The notes beneath the pieces are model-generated. The model was not told where the DNA came from. It did no database searches and worked only from the letters and a program-made list of their open reading frames with translations. A stretch of DNA of 45,314 nt from Treponema sp. (lineage in GTDB: Bacteria > Spirochaetota > Spirochaetia > Treponematales > Breznakiellaceae): NCBI GenBank assembly GCA_012517385.1, contig JAAYUZ010000051.1, positions 1 through 45,314 of the forward strand. Direction: 5' to 3'. Below are positions 8,380 to 16,802 of this stretch, one piece after another. The position numbers and the translations under genes are program-made. Positions within the stretch are counted from its first letter, which is position 1, and every line of letters starts with the position of its first letter.

Positions 8380-9564
8380 CTATGCTTTTCGTTTCCGTGA
8401 GGTTACGTCAAAGATTACCGCGCCAACCAGAACGAGACCACGGATAATGTACTGAAGGGAAATATCCGTCCCCATCAGGTTCATACCGTTCATCAGGGAC
8501 ATATAAACCAGGGCACCAATAAGAGAGCCGGTTATGGAGCCGATACCGCCGGCTGCAGAAACACCCCCAATATAACAGGCTGCGATTGCATCCATTTCAA
8601 AAAGGGTTCCCGCCTGGGGGGTGGCAGATTTAAGCCGGGCAGTAAAGAGAATGCCCGCCAGAGCAGAAAGTAAACCCATTGAAGCAAAGACGAAGAGGGT
8701 AATCTTTTTTACGTTGATGCCTGAAAGTTCGGCTGCTTCGGGGTTACCACCCACAGCAAAGATATGCCGGCCGAGGACAGTTTTCCGGGCCAGGAAGTCA
8801 TACACAAAGACTACGATCATCATGATTACAAAGGTCCAGGAAAGACCATTGTAGCCTGCAAGAATCCAGGTGATGTACGCAATTACCAATGACAACAGAA
8901 CCAATTTAAGAATAAACATGGGCATAGAAAGGACATCAAAATGATACTGCTGTTTTCGTTTTCGATCCATGAACTGGCTTACTACCATGACAATTATAGT
9001 AATGAGACCAATCAGGATGGTGGTCTTATGTAAACCGGGCAGTACATTATCCAGGGGGAAGAGTTCAGGAATGTAACCGTTCCCGAGGGCATTAAAATCT
9101 TCGTTTGGAACGATTATGGTTCCCGTAGCTGCGGTAGTAAGCATTAAAGCGCCGCGGTAAATAAGCCAGCCTGCCAGAGATGATACGAAGGCCGGTATAC
9201 CGAGGGTAGCCACCGGGGCTCCGGTAACAAAACCTGCTGCTGCACCTAATACCAATACTAGCAGGATGGTCAACCATGCATTCAAATGCACCTGGGTCAT
9301 TAGAACCGCTGCAACGGCTCCCAAAAAACCTGCCAGGAAGCCGACAGAAAGGTCAATATGCCGGATAACGATAATAAGGGTCATACCTACCGCGAGAACC
9401 GCAATGTAACCGGTCTGATTGAGCAGGTTAGCGATATTTCGGGAAGAAATAAAGTTTCCATTGGTAAAAATACTGAAAATAATCATAATAGCCACGAGGG
9501 CGATATACATTGCATATTCCCGCAGGTTTCTGCGGAGCATGGTTCTAATTTCTTTATAGGCCAT
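8380..9564 (-). CDS. mmsB: Sugar ABC transporter permease (MmsB/GguB type)
   Basis: A 394-residue polytopic inner-membrane protein of the BPD_transp_2 (ribose/xylose/multi-sugar) permease family, with about ten hydrophobic segments. Family features include the N-terminal GNFISSRNIANLLNQTGYIAVLAVG, the IDLSVG motif, and the cytoplasmic coupling motif GRHIFAVGGNPEAAELSGINV. It forms the membrane channel for the sugar delivered by the ChvE-like protein. The ATG at 9564 is chosen over an upstream in-frame TTG at 9597 because GGAGG stands 6 bases before it and because the TTG would overlap the ATPase gene. Gap to the ATPase gene is 16 bases. The gene name follows the multiple-monosaccharide transporter nomenclature; a XylH name would be equally defensible. 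Confidence 0.88.
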   Translation of the reverse strand: MAYKEIRTMLRRNLREYAMYIALVAIMIIFSIFTNGNFISSRNIANLLNQTGYIAVLAVGMTLIIVIRHIDLSVGFLAGFLGAVAAVLMTQVHLNAWLTILLVLVLGAAAGFVTGAPVATLGIPAFVSSLAGWLIYRGALMLTTAATGTIIVPNEDFNALGNGYIPELFPLDNVLPGLHKTTILIGLITIIVMVVSQFMDRKRKQQYHFDVLSMPMFILKLVLLSLVIAYITWILAGYNGLSWTFVIMMIVVFVYDFLARKTVLGRHIFAVGGNPEAAELSGINVKKITLFVFASMGLLSALAGILFTARLKSATPQAGTLFEMDAIAACYIGGVSAAGGIGSITGSLIGALVYMSLMNGMNLMGTDISLQYIIRGLVLVGAVIFDVTSRKRKA

Positions 9565-9580
9565 TTTTTCCTCCAAAATC

Positions 9581-11107
9581 CTAATATTGGGTAGCAAGTT
9601 CCATGACCCGTTCCTGGGTGGCTTCGCTGATCGGCAATTCGCCGGTTATTTGTCCGTTGGCTACTACATAGACCCGGTCACTCATTCCAAGAACCTCCGG
9701 TAGTTCCGAGGAAATCATAAGAATGCTCATTCCACGGGCTACAAGCTCATTCATCAGGGTGTATATTTCGTATTTGGCACCCACATCGATACCCCGGGTG
9801 GGTTCATCCAGGATCAGAAGATCCGGCTTTGCAAAGAGCCATTTCGATACAGAAACCTTCTGCTGGTTACCACCGGATAGATTAAGCACCAGCTGCTGGA
9901 TGCTGGGAGTCTTTATGGTCATATCCTTGACGTACTGTGAAGCAACCTGGATTTCTTTTTCATCAATAATAACACCCTGTTTTGTTGCCACTTCTCCCAG
10001 ATTCGCCATGGTAATATTGGTCTTAATGGGCTGAATAAGAACCAATCCGTTCCGTTTCCGGTCCTCTGACGCATAGGCTAAACCAGCAGCTATGGCCTCA
10101 GAAGGATGATTAAACCGCTGATTTTTACCTTTAAAAATTAATTCGCCAGAAATTTCATACCCGTCAGGATTACCAAAGAGGCTGCGGGCCAGCTCTGTAC
10201 GACCGGACCCCATGAGACCGGCAAGCCCAACAATTTCACCCCGTCGAATTTTAAAATTGACATCCTTTAAAACATTTCTGCCGAGTTTAGGATCAAAGGC
10301 GGTCCAGTTCTTTACTTCGATCACCACATCGTCCCAAATGCGGGAGTTGCGCTTTGGATATATATTTTCTATAGAACGGCCAACCATGTGCTTAATCAGC
10401 ACCTGTTCATTTACCTTGTCCTTTTCCCGGTCCATGGTGCAGATGGTCTTGCCATCCCGGAGAACCGTGATGGTATCCGCAATACTTAACACTTCCTTTA
10501 ATTTATGGGAAATCATAATGCAGGTTACACCCTGGCTTTTGAGTTCCCGGATTATATTCAACAGGTTTTCGCAGTCGTCTTCGTTTAAGGCTGCGGTAGG
10601 TTCATCAAGAATCAGCAGTTTTACATTCTTGCTTAATGCTTTTGCTATTTCTACCAGCTGCTGTTTGCCAATTCCAAGATCCTTTATTTTAGTGGTAGGA
10701 TTTACCTTAAGGTGCACCCGTTCAAGGAGCTGCTCCGTTTCCTTTATCATTTCATGGACATCGATGGTAAGGCCCCGCCTAATTTCATGACCCAGGAGCA
10801 CGTTTTCATACACCATCATTTCAGGTACCAGGGCTAATTCCTGGTAAATGATACCTATTCCAACCTCTTCGCTGTCGTGAATTCCGTTAAACTTTACTTC
10901 TTTTCCATCAAAAAGGATTTTTCCTTCAAATTCATGGTGGGGATAGACCCCACTGAGAATTTTCATCAATGTGGATTTTCCCGCCCCATTTTCACCAACC
11001 AGACAGTGGATTTCGCCTTTTTTTACCGAAAAGGTTACATCACTCAGTGCCCGTACTCCAGGAAATGTCTTGGTGATATGCTGCATTTCCAGTATGTATT
11101 CGCTCAT
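9581..11107 (-). CDS. mmsA: Sugar ABC transporter ATP-binding protein (MmsA/GguA/XylG type)
   Basis: A 508-residue double ATPase of the monosaccharide importer class. The first cassette has Walker A GENGAGKS (38-45), the degenerate signature LGIGKQQLVEIAKAL and Walker B LLILDEPTAAL. The second has the altered Walker A GLMGSGRT that is normal for this family, a full LSGGNQQKV signature and LLILDEPTRGIDVG. Tandem cassettes with an altered second P-loop are shared by MglA, XylG, RbsA and GguA; the neighbouring ChvE-like protein favours the MmsA/GguA group. It powers sugar import with the MmsB-type permease. It is separated from the binding protein gene by 144 bases with two hairpins. The sugar is not decided by the sequence. 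Confidence 0.92.
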   Translation of the reverse strand: MSEYILEMQHITKTFPGVRALSDVTFSVKKGEIHCLVGENGAGKSTLMKILSGVYPHHEFEGKILFDGKEVKFNGIHDSEEVGIGIIYQELALVPEMMVYENVLLGHEIRRGLTIDVHEMIKETEQLLERVHLKVNPTTKIKDLGIGKQQLVEIAKALSKNVKLLILDEPTAALNEDDCENLLNIIRELKSQGVTCIMISHKLKEVLSIADTITVLRDGKTICTMDREKDKVNEQVLIKHMVGRSIENIYPKRNSRIWDDVVIEVKNWTAFDPKLGRNVLKDVNFKIRRGEIVGLAGLMGSGRTELARSLFGNPDGYEISGELIFKGKNQRFNHPSEAIAAGLAYASEDRKRNGLVLIQPIKTNITMANLGEVATKQGVIIDEKEIQVASQYVKDMTIKTPSIQQLVLNLSGGNQQKVSVSKWLFAKPDLLILDEPTRGIDVGAKYEIYTLMNELVARGMSILMISSELPEVLGMSDRVYVVANGQITGELPISEATQERVMELATQY

Positions 11108-11152
11108 TGAATTACCTGCTCATAAAAAAAATAAAACGCTGATACATAAAGC

Positions 11153-11230
11153 CGTTCTGCATAAGCAGAACGACCCTATCCCAGACTTTCATACAGCCCT
11201 ACGTTGCAGGCAGCCCCTAAGGGCTGCCTG
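11153..11230. other. Two hairpins between binding-protein and ATPase genes
   Basis: CGTTCTGC/GCAGAACG (11153-11160 with 11165-11172, loop ATAA) and CAGGCAGCCC/GGGCTGCCTG (11207-11216 with 11221-11230, loop CTAA). Both are perfect with tetraloops and neither is followed by a T-run on the minus strand. Stems at this spot after a binding-protein gene usually protect the upstream mRNA or reduce read-through, which would give more binding protein than ATPase and permease; that role is inferred. Confidence 0.75.
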
Positions 11231-11251
11231 GTTAGGTGCTTGTTTTACTAA

Positions 11252-12364
11252 TTACTTGTCAAGACCGGTGAACTTGTCAGCTGGCCAGTATCCGGAATCA
11301 ACAATTTCTTTCTTTACATTTTCCTTGGTTACGGTAACGATAGCGGTGGGCTTTGCAGGAACATCCTTCTTGCCGTTGTTGTAGTAGGCGGTAACAGGAG
11401 GAGTCTGGCCCTTCATATAGGCCACAGCCGCATTAATCGCATCCTGAACCAGGGTCCGGACGTCTTTAAGAACGGTCATGGACTGTTTACCATCGATGAT
11501 GTACTGGATGGATGCAATTTCAGCATCCTGGCCGGTGATGTAGTACTTGGTTACAGCCTTATCAGCGGCAAAGGCATCGGCGATAGCGCGGGCAGTACCA
11601 TCATTGGGTGCGCAGATATATACGGTGCCCTTTGCTTCGGGACCAACAGCGGTCAGGTTAGCTTCTGCTTTGCTCTTGGCATCGTTGAAGTTCCAGTTGG
11701 TGGTAACCTGGCCAATAATCTGGGCCATTTCGTCCCGGGTCAATTTAGCCTTGTCTTTCAGAGCAACAGCCTTATCGGAGTTGCGGACAATATAGGTACC
11801 ATCGGCAATCTTGGGCTGCAGTTTGCTCCATGCGCCTTCGAAGAAGAGGAACGCATTGTTATCAGAAGCAGCACCAGCATAGATATAGAGGTTATTGTTC
11901 TTAGTACCGGCGGGAACCTTGGAATTGAGGTAATCACCCCAGGCAGCACCGACCTGAACACTGTCGAAGGTTACATAGTAATCGACAGAGGTAGTTCCGG
12001 TGATGAGGCGGTCATAGGAAATAACCTTTACACCTGCCTTGGCAGCGAGGTCAGCGGCAGCGGCGGCAGCAGCACTGTCGTGGGGGCAGATAACCAGAAC
12101 TTTAATACCCTGGCTGATAAGAGCTTCTACGTTTGCCTTTTCTTTTGCAGAATCACCCTGGCTGAACAGAACGTTTGCGCTGAAGCCGGCAGCTTTCAGG
12201 GCATCCAGGAACCGGGTCTGGTCCTGAATCCAGCGGGGCTCATCCTTGGTCGGCAGTACAATACCAACCTGGGTTTTGCCAGCTTCACCCTGGCCACTTG
12301 CGAATACACCACCGATAACGGCTACAGAGAGCAGTGCAATGAACAAACCACGTACTAGTTTCAT
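11252..12364 (-). CDS. chvE: Periplasmic multi-sugar-binding protein (ChvE-like)
   Basis: A 370-residue periplasmic binding protein for monosaccharides, first gene of the ABC transporter operon. The signal peptide (about 1-23, ending GGVFA before SGQGE) is of the type common in treponemes. The mature part is a Peripla_BP_4 fold: VGIVLPTKDEPRWIQDQTRFLDAL at the start, ALISQGIKVLVICPHD, KVISYDRLITG, a hinge region near TGQDAEIASIQYI, and LVQDAINAAVAYMKGQ. These match the ChvE/XylF group, which bind xylose, arabinose, glucose or galactose. AGGAGG stands 5 bases before the ATG. Regulation is probably by the YesM/YesN-type operon upstream, from which it is separated by a structured repeat and 213 bases of upstream sequence. 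Confidence 0.9.
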   Translation of the reverse strand: MKLVRGLFIALLSVAVIGGVFASGQGEAGKTQVGIVLPTKDEPRWIQDQTRFLDALKAAGFSANVLFSQGDSAKEKANVEALISQGIKVLVICPHDSAAAAAAADLAAKAGVKVISYDRLITGTTSVDYYVTFDSVQVGAAWGDYLNSKVPAGTKNNNLYIYAGAASDNNAFLFFEGAWSKLQPKIADGTYIVRNSDKAVALKDKAKLTRDEMAQIIGQVTTNWNFNDAKSKAEANLTAVGPEAKGTVYICAPNDGTARAIADAFAADKAVTKYYITGQDAEIASIQYIIDGKQSMTVLKDVRTLVQDAINAAVAYMKGQTPPVTAYYNNGKKDVPAKPTAIVTVTKENVKKEIVDSGYWPADKFTGLDK

Positions 12365-12577
12365 TGCTTCCTCCTACATGGGGACTTTTTATCTGCGGTT
12401 ACCAGGAACCACAGTGACAGGCAGGCTCAAGAACCTCCTGTCGAGTATCAGTGTGCCCCTGTTTTTTACATCACGCATCAGGAAAGATTTTGCATTATTC
12501 TGCAATTTTTTAAGATTTTCCTCACTCAGGCCTGGCTAGCATTTTTTTAACATAATTTTACTGCAAAATAATCCTAT
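12365..12577 (-). promoter_or_regulatory. Upstream region of the sugar ABC operon, with two direct repeats
   Basis: This non-coding stretch should hold the promoter of the chvE operon, but no convincing -35/-10 pair is seen. On the minus strand the 12-mer pattern TTGCAGNANAAT occurs twice, starting at 12566 and 12505, 61 bases apart (about six helical turns), in the same direction. AraC/YesN-type activators often bind direct repeats, so these are candidate sites for the regulator encoded at 13771-15330. The last 80 bases before the gene form the leader with AGGAGG. Confidence 0.35.
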
Positions 12578-12731
12578 GAGGTTTTTGCAAAAGTCTGTTA
12601 CTTTTGCAAAAACCTCTTGCAGTATTTTTACATTAACAAGATAATTGTTTACATACTATAGAATAGTAAAAATACTGCATGTACATCTAAGGTTGCTCTT
12701 TCAAAACTCACTGAGTTTTGAAAGAGCCTCC
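12578..12731. repeat. Structured intergenic repeat, full copy 2 (three dyads)
   Basis: Same length and order as the copy at 1163-1316: dyad A 12578-12594 with 12600-12616, dyad B (TGCAGTATTTTTAC with its inverse), dyad C 12696-12709 with 12713-12726. In dyad A the C at position 7 of copy 1 is T here and the pairing G on the other arm is A, so the stem stays perfect. It separates the sensor operon (stop at 12743) from the sugar ABC operon. Confidence 0.9.
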
Positions 12732-12742
12732 TATAATGAGGC

Positions 12743-13774
12743 TTACCGCCGGGGGACATTTCTGAACACATCTTCCCGGGTATGAAAGCCATCTTGTATC
12801 ACCGTAGCTTCGAGATTTTCTTTAGTCACAAGAATGGGTTCTAACTTAACATAGGGCACATCATAAAACCCGTCATATATGGTAGATGCGGCTGGTAGCT
12901 TTTCTCCCTTTGCCAGCATGACCGCCAAGGCAGCGGCCTTTAGTGATAAATTTTCTATGGGCTTATAAATGGTGGCATATTGGCTTCCTTCGGCTACCCG
13001 CTGACATGCGGAAAGCTCCGCATCCTGACCAAGCACCAGTGTTTTTCCAAGCATGCGATTTTCCGAAAGTACCCCGATAACCGTTTCTGCCAGCATATCA
13101 TTGCCACAGAGGACGACATCAATATTTTTTTCTTCCGAAAGAAGCTGTTCAAAGCGGGTTTTAACCTCATCGCTGATCCAGTCTGAGGGCCATATCTCTT
13201 TTACCAGGTTTATTTTTCCGGAAGCAATGAAGGGATCCAGAACCTGATGAAAACCTCGATTAATCATATAGGCATTGTTATCGGTGATTGCTCCGTTAAT
13301 AATCACATAGTTCCCCGTCGCTTGTGCTGAAAGGGCGGCGTTAGCCATTAGGGAACCAACCCGGTCATTATCAAATGAAATATACAGGTCCACATTCGCC
13401 CGGTTGACCAGCCGGTCATAACTTATAACAGGTATATGTTTCCGACTCACCATCCGGCAGACCTCGGTGAGCTTATCTGCATGGTTCGGGATAACCACAA
13501 GTACATCAATACCGGAATCGACAAGGCTCTTTATCTGGGCAATCTGGGTATCCGCATCCTGATTGGCTACCCTCAGTTTTACCGTCGCATCCAGATCAGA
13601 GGCAGCGCGGGTAAAGCTGTCCACATCCCGACGCCACCGTTCAACCACCAGGGAATCCAGAGAAAGGCCGATGACAGGTTTGTAAGTATCCGACTTTTTT
13701 GCGTTTTTTCCGCAGGATGCAAGAACTCCCACTAATAAGAGGGAAAGTGAAACACATAGTACTATCCGTTTCAT
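12743..13774 (-). CDS. Second sugar-binding lipoprotein, last gene of the sensing operon
   Basis: A 343-residue Peripla_BP_4 protein like XylF. The lipoprotein signal ends in LASC with Cys21, so it is membrane-tethered, unlike the ChvE-like protein. It has the sugar-binding layout: VIGLSLDSLVVERWRRDVDSF, SLVDSGIDVLVVIPNH, IPVISYDRLVNRANVDLYISFDN, and LVLGQDAELSACQRV. Its ATG overlaps the stop of the YesN-like regulator by 4 bases (13771-13774), so it is made together with the sensor proteins. It could be a second, tethered ligand receptor for the kinase or an alternative binding protein for the nearby transporter. The two binding proteins in this operon are clearly different in sequence. Confidence 0.85.
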   Translation of the reverse strand: MKRIVLCVSLSLLLVGVLASCGKNAKKSDTYKPVIGLSLDSLVVERWRRDVDSFTRAASDLDATVKLRVANQDADTQIAQIKSLVDSGIDVLVVIPNHADKLTEVCRMVSRKHIPVISYDRLVNRANVDLYISFDNDRVGSLMANAALSAQATGNYVIINGAITDNNAYMINRGFHQVLDPFIASGKINLVKEIWPSDWISDEVKTRFEQLLSEEKNIDVVLCGNDMLAETVIGVLSENRMLGKTLVLGQDAELSACQRVAEGSQYATIYKPIENLSLKAAALAVMLAKGEKLPAASTIYDGFYDVPYVKLEPILVTKENLEATVIQDGFHTREDVFRNVPRR

Positions 13775-15330
13775 AGAACTTCTGCTCCTTCGCCTTTCTT
13801 TTTCTGAGCTTCCATATACTCGGTGGGGGTCATACCAACCCAGTTCTTAAAGAGCCGGGTAAAATAGTTTGGGTCCTGATAACCGCAGGCGATACTCACC
13901 TCTTTTACTGATATGGTACCCTGTCTCAGTAATTCCTTTGCCCGTTTCAACCTGTATTCTATCAGGGTACGGGCAAAACCGGTACCAAGTTCTTCAGAAA
14001 AAAGACGGGAAAGGCTTGCAGGAGCCATTCCCAGAATGTCTGCCACCTGTTCCAGACTGATAGGCTCCGCAAAATGGTTCTCTATATACATAAGAGCCCG
14101 TTTTGCAGTCGGTGAGAGACTTTTCTTTTCACGAGCCTTTTCAATTATACGATGGAAAACATCCCTGGCCCTTTGGATAAATGGAGAAAGGAGTCCTGCA
14201 TTCCATAGGGTAACGAGTTCATCATAATTGAGAAGAAAGTGAATTTCCTGTTCTGAAATTGAAGCTTTTTCGGTAATCTGTACCACAATAAGGGTAATTA
14301 CACTCAGTAATCTATGGAGACTATGGGTATCGCTGGATCCTCTCGCCAGAATACGGCTCAGTATTTCTTCGTAAAGCTCTTGAACCTGGCTGAGATTGCC
14401 CCCCATAAGGGCAGATATAAGTTCCCTGTCGAGGCTGAGAGGCCAGGGGAGCAGGGCTTCTCCTTCTTTTAAGCTGGTCTGATTCATATATTGAATGAAG
14501 GCTGACTTCCAGGAGAGGTGGACCTGTTCTATCGAGAGAATTTCACCGGGGTACAGTGAAAGCCTGCCCAGGCTGCACTCTGCAGAAAATGCTGATTCCA
14601 GACGCTTAAGCCAATCCTGGAGCTGTTCCACAGCGGGCTGTTTCAGGGGCAGTAAAACCGGTGCATACAGGTCATCTTCCAGATTGCCGATAACCGCTTC
14701 GGTCTTATATTGAATGTGTTCAGTGATCCGTTTATATAAACTTTGCAGCGGCTCATCTTCAGCGGATCGTATAAAGATTAAAATAATTACGGCCCATTCT
14801 GTTTGAACCTGTAAGGCCTTTTTAATCACATACATATCCCGGCCGCATGGAATACCGTTCTTTATACGATAAAAAAAAGCATCTTTAATAAGCGGAGCCA
14901 GTTGATGATCCTGTTCCGTGATTTCCAGCCGCAGTTTCTCCAGTTCCCGGCCCCGTTCCAGATATTGGCTCGCGGTACGAAGGGCTGTTTCGAGCCGATC
15001 ACGGGAAACGGGTTTTAAAATGTAGTCGCAAACCCCAAGGCTCAGGGCTTCCCGGGCAATATCGAACCGTTCATAGGCGGTGATTAAAATAAATGCCTTA
15101 GGACCTCCGAAAGAAACGATGGTTTTAATGGCCTCGAGGCCGGAAATACCCGGCATCTGTACATCCATAAGGAGGATATCCGGCGAAAGCTCCCTTGCCT
15201 TCTCTATGGCCTCCCGACCTGAGGAGGCACTGCCGACAACCGTATAGTCTTCTGAAAAATAACGTTTGATAAGCAGGCTGAGGCCTGCCACTATGGGCTG
15301 TTCATCATCTACAATAAGGATCCGTTTCAT
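13771..15330 (-). CDS. YesN-like response regulator with AraC-type DNA-binding domain
   Basis: A 519-residue regulator. The receiver domain (about 1-125) has D8/D9, phospho-acceptor D56 in DILLMDVQMPG, and K106 in LKPVS. A long middle region (about 130-405) is typical for YesN-type regulators. The C-terminal AraC domain (about 410-510) carries two helix-turn-helix motifs: SLEQVADILGMAPASLSRLF and the second ending GYQDPNYFTRLFKNWVGMTPTEY. It should bind direct-repeat sites and activate sugar genes, most likely the chvE-mmsA-mmsB operon that follows. Both ends overlap the neighbouring genes by 4 bases, so the operon is translationally coupled. In clostridia the analogous XylFII-LytS-YesN set activates xylose transport, a close functional parallel. 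Confidence 0.92.
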   Translation of the reverse strand: MKRILIVDDEQPIVAGLSLLIKRYFSEDYTVVGSASSGREAIEKARELSPDILLMDVQMPGISGLEAIKTIVSFGGPKAFILITAYERFDIAREALSLGVCDYILKPVSRDRLETALRTASQYLERGRELEKLRLEITEQDHQLAPLIKDAFFYRIKNGIPCGRDMYVIKKALQVQTEWAVIILIFIRSAEDEPLQSLYKRITEHIQYKTEAVIGNLEDDLYAPVLLPLKQPAVEQLQDWLKRLESAFSAECSLGRLSLYPGEILSIEQVHLSWKSAFIQYMNQTSLKEGEALLPWPLSLDRELISALMGGNLSQVQELYEEILSRILARGSSDTHSLHRLLSVITLIVVQITEKASISEQEIHFLLNYDELVTLWNAGLLSPFIQRARDVFHRIIEKAREKKSLSPTAKRALMYIENHFAEPISLEQVADILGMAPASLSRLFSEELGTGFARTLIEYRLKRAKELLRQGTISVKEVSIACGYQDPNYFTRLFKNWVGMTPTEYMEAQKKKGEGAEVL

Positions 15331-16802
15331 CCGTGGAGCTCCATAGGTATGTATATAATCACCTTGCTTCCCTGGCCTTCGGTGCTTTCTATAGAGACAT
15401 GGCCCCGGCCTGCGGTAGAGAGGGTGATCCGGCGTATGACATTAAAGAGTCCAATGCCGCTATGTTCACCAGAGTCATCCAGTTGGGCGGCCTTCATGAC
15501 CTCTTCTATGTCTTCCTTTTTCATACCCTTGCCCGTATCGGCCACCGCAAGCTGGATCATCCGGGAAGCTTCATCCAGCTGTACCGAAATGGTGACCCGT
15601 CCGCCCTGTTCGAGGTCATGAAGGCCGTGGGTAATGGCATTTTCAATGAGGGGCTGCAAAACTAAGGCGGGGGTCTCATAGGGCAGCGCCCGTTCATCAA
15701 CCTGAATTTCGAATTGATAACGCTCTGCAAAGCGGAGTTTCAAAAGCCAGATATATTTATTGGCACAGTCCAGCTCTTCCGAAATAGGAACAAAGCGGTT
15801 GGTGGGTTTAAGCACATAGCGGATAAATTCGGCCAGTTTTTCCAGAAACTCCGCAGTGGTTTCATCCTGCTCTGCCAGGGCCAGCTGCCAGCCCGCGGAG
15901 AGGGTGTTGTAGAGAAAATGGGGGTTTATCTGGGTTTGCAGGGCCAGCAGTTCCGCGTCTTTTAATTTATGCTGGTAATCCAGCATCTGCATTTTCTGTT
16001 CCAGGAGCAGTTTTTCCAGTTCTGCCTTTTTATTCAGTTCCTCGAAGGCGTTTTGAATGCTTTTCTGCATTCGTTTAAAGGCATGATTAAGGGTACCTAT
16101 TTCGTCATCCTCTTCATAGGGTGGAAGGTTATGGGAATAGTCCCCCCGCTCTACGGCTTTCACAGTCTCGGAAAGATGTTCCAGAGGTTCTGTAAGAATG
16201 CTGGAATAACGCATCATAAAGATGGAGCTCACCAGGAATGCAAGCATGATGAGGAGCAGATTCAGAAAAAGTACGATGCTGATGTTAGTACGATAGCCCA
16301 TGAAAGAAGTGAGGGCTTCATCCAGATAGATGGTATTCATCTTTTCCAGCAGGAACTTTATAAGTCCTTCAATTTTTTTTGCTTCATCATATTGACTGAC
16401 ATAGGTACTGACATTCCGGCCCCGTTTCGCCTGGACTGCATTGTCCGTAGATGCCAGGTAGTTTTCGATGAGGATGGCCAGATTCCGCTCGAGCAGCAGA
16501 AGCTGGTCGTCCTTGATCTCCCGGTTCAGTTTACCCGCTAAAACCTGCAGGTCAGAGGCATATCTGATATAGTCCTTCAGGGACTCGGAGTTTTTAGCCC
16601 GGAGATAGGCCGTTAAATTGTTCTGGGTTTCATCCAGATTTTTCTGTATATCCTTAAGAACCAGATTGTTCTGCAGGAGCAGGTCAAAACTTTTAGAGAG
16701 TTCTATAGATGCAATCGCAGTGTATATCATTACTATAGAAAGAATAAAAAGTATTACCATAGAATTCAGCACAATACGGTTCCGCAGTCTGTGTTTCATC
16801 AT
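15327..16802 (-). CDS. YesM/LytS-like sensor histidine kinase
   Basis: A 491-residue membrane kinase. TM1 (about 10-31) and TM2 (about 174-197) enclose a helical periplasmic region of about 140 residues that should contact the binding protein. A HAMP domain (about 200-252) and a coiled coil lead to the His_kinase segment LQTQINPHFLYNTL with H295, the YesM/LytS-type phosphorylation site. The HATPase end has LIENAITHGL and DTGKGM. It should phosphorylate D56 of the YesN-like regulator made from the next gene. Its ATG overlaps the previous stop as ATGA. Confidence 0.92.
   Translation of the reverse strand: MMKHRLRNRIVLNSMVILFILSIVMIYTAIASIELSKSFDLLLQNNLVLKDIQKNLDETQNNLTAYLRAKNSESLKDYIRYASDLQVLAGKLNREIKDDQLLLLERNLAILIENYLASTDNAVQAKRGRNVSTYVSQYDEAKKIEGLIKFLLEKMNTIYLDEALTSFMGYRTNISIVLFLNLLLIMLAFLVSSIFMMRYSSILTEPLEHLSETVKAVERGDYSHNLPPYEEDDEIGTLNHAFKRMQKSIQNAFEELNKKAELEKLLLEQKMQMLDYQHKLKDAELLALQTQINPHFLYNTLSAGWQLALAEQDETTAEFLEKLAEFIRYVLKPTNRFVPISEELDCANKYIWLLKLRFAERYQFEIQVDERALPYETPALVLQPLIENAITHGLHDLEQGGRVTISVQLDEASRMIQLAVADTGKGMKKEDIEEVMKAAQLDDSGEHSGIGLFNVIRRITLSTAGRGHVSIESTEGQGSKVIIYIPMELHG

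Noticed and set aside
10212-10790. A 192-codon open frame opposite the sugar ATPase gene
   Set aside because: Shadow of Walker and signature coding sequence; composition is that of reversed coding DNA.
15969-16541. A 190-codon open frame opposite the YesM-like kinase gene
   Set aside because: Antisense to well-supported kinase domains and lacks any start signal.
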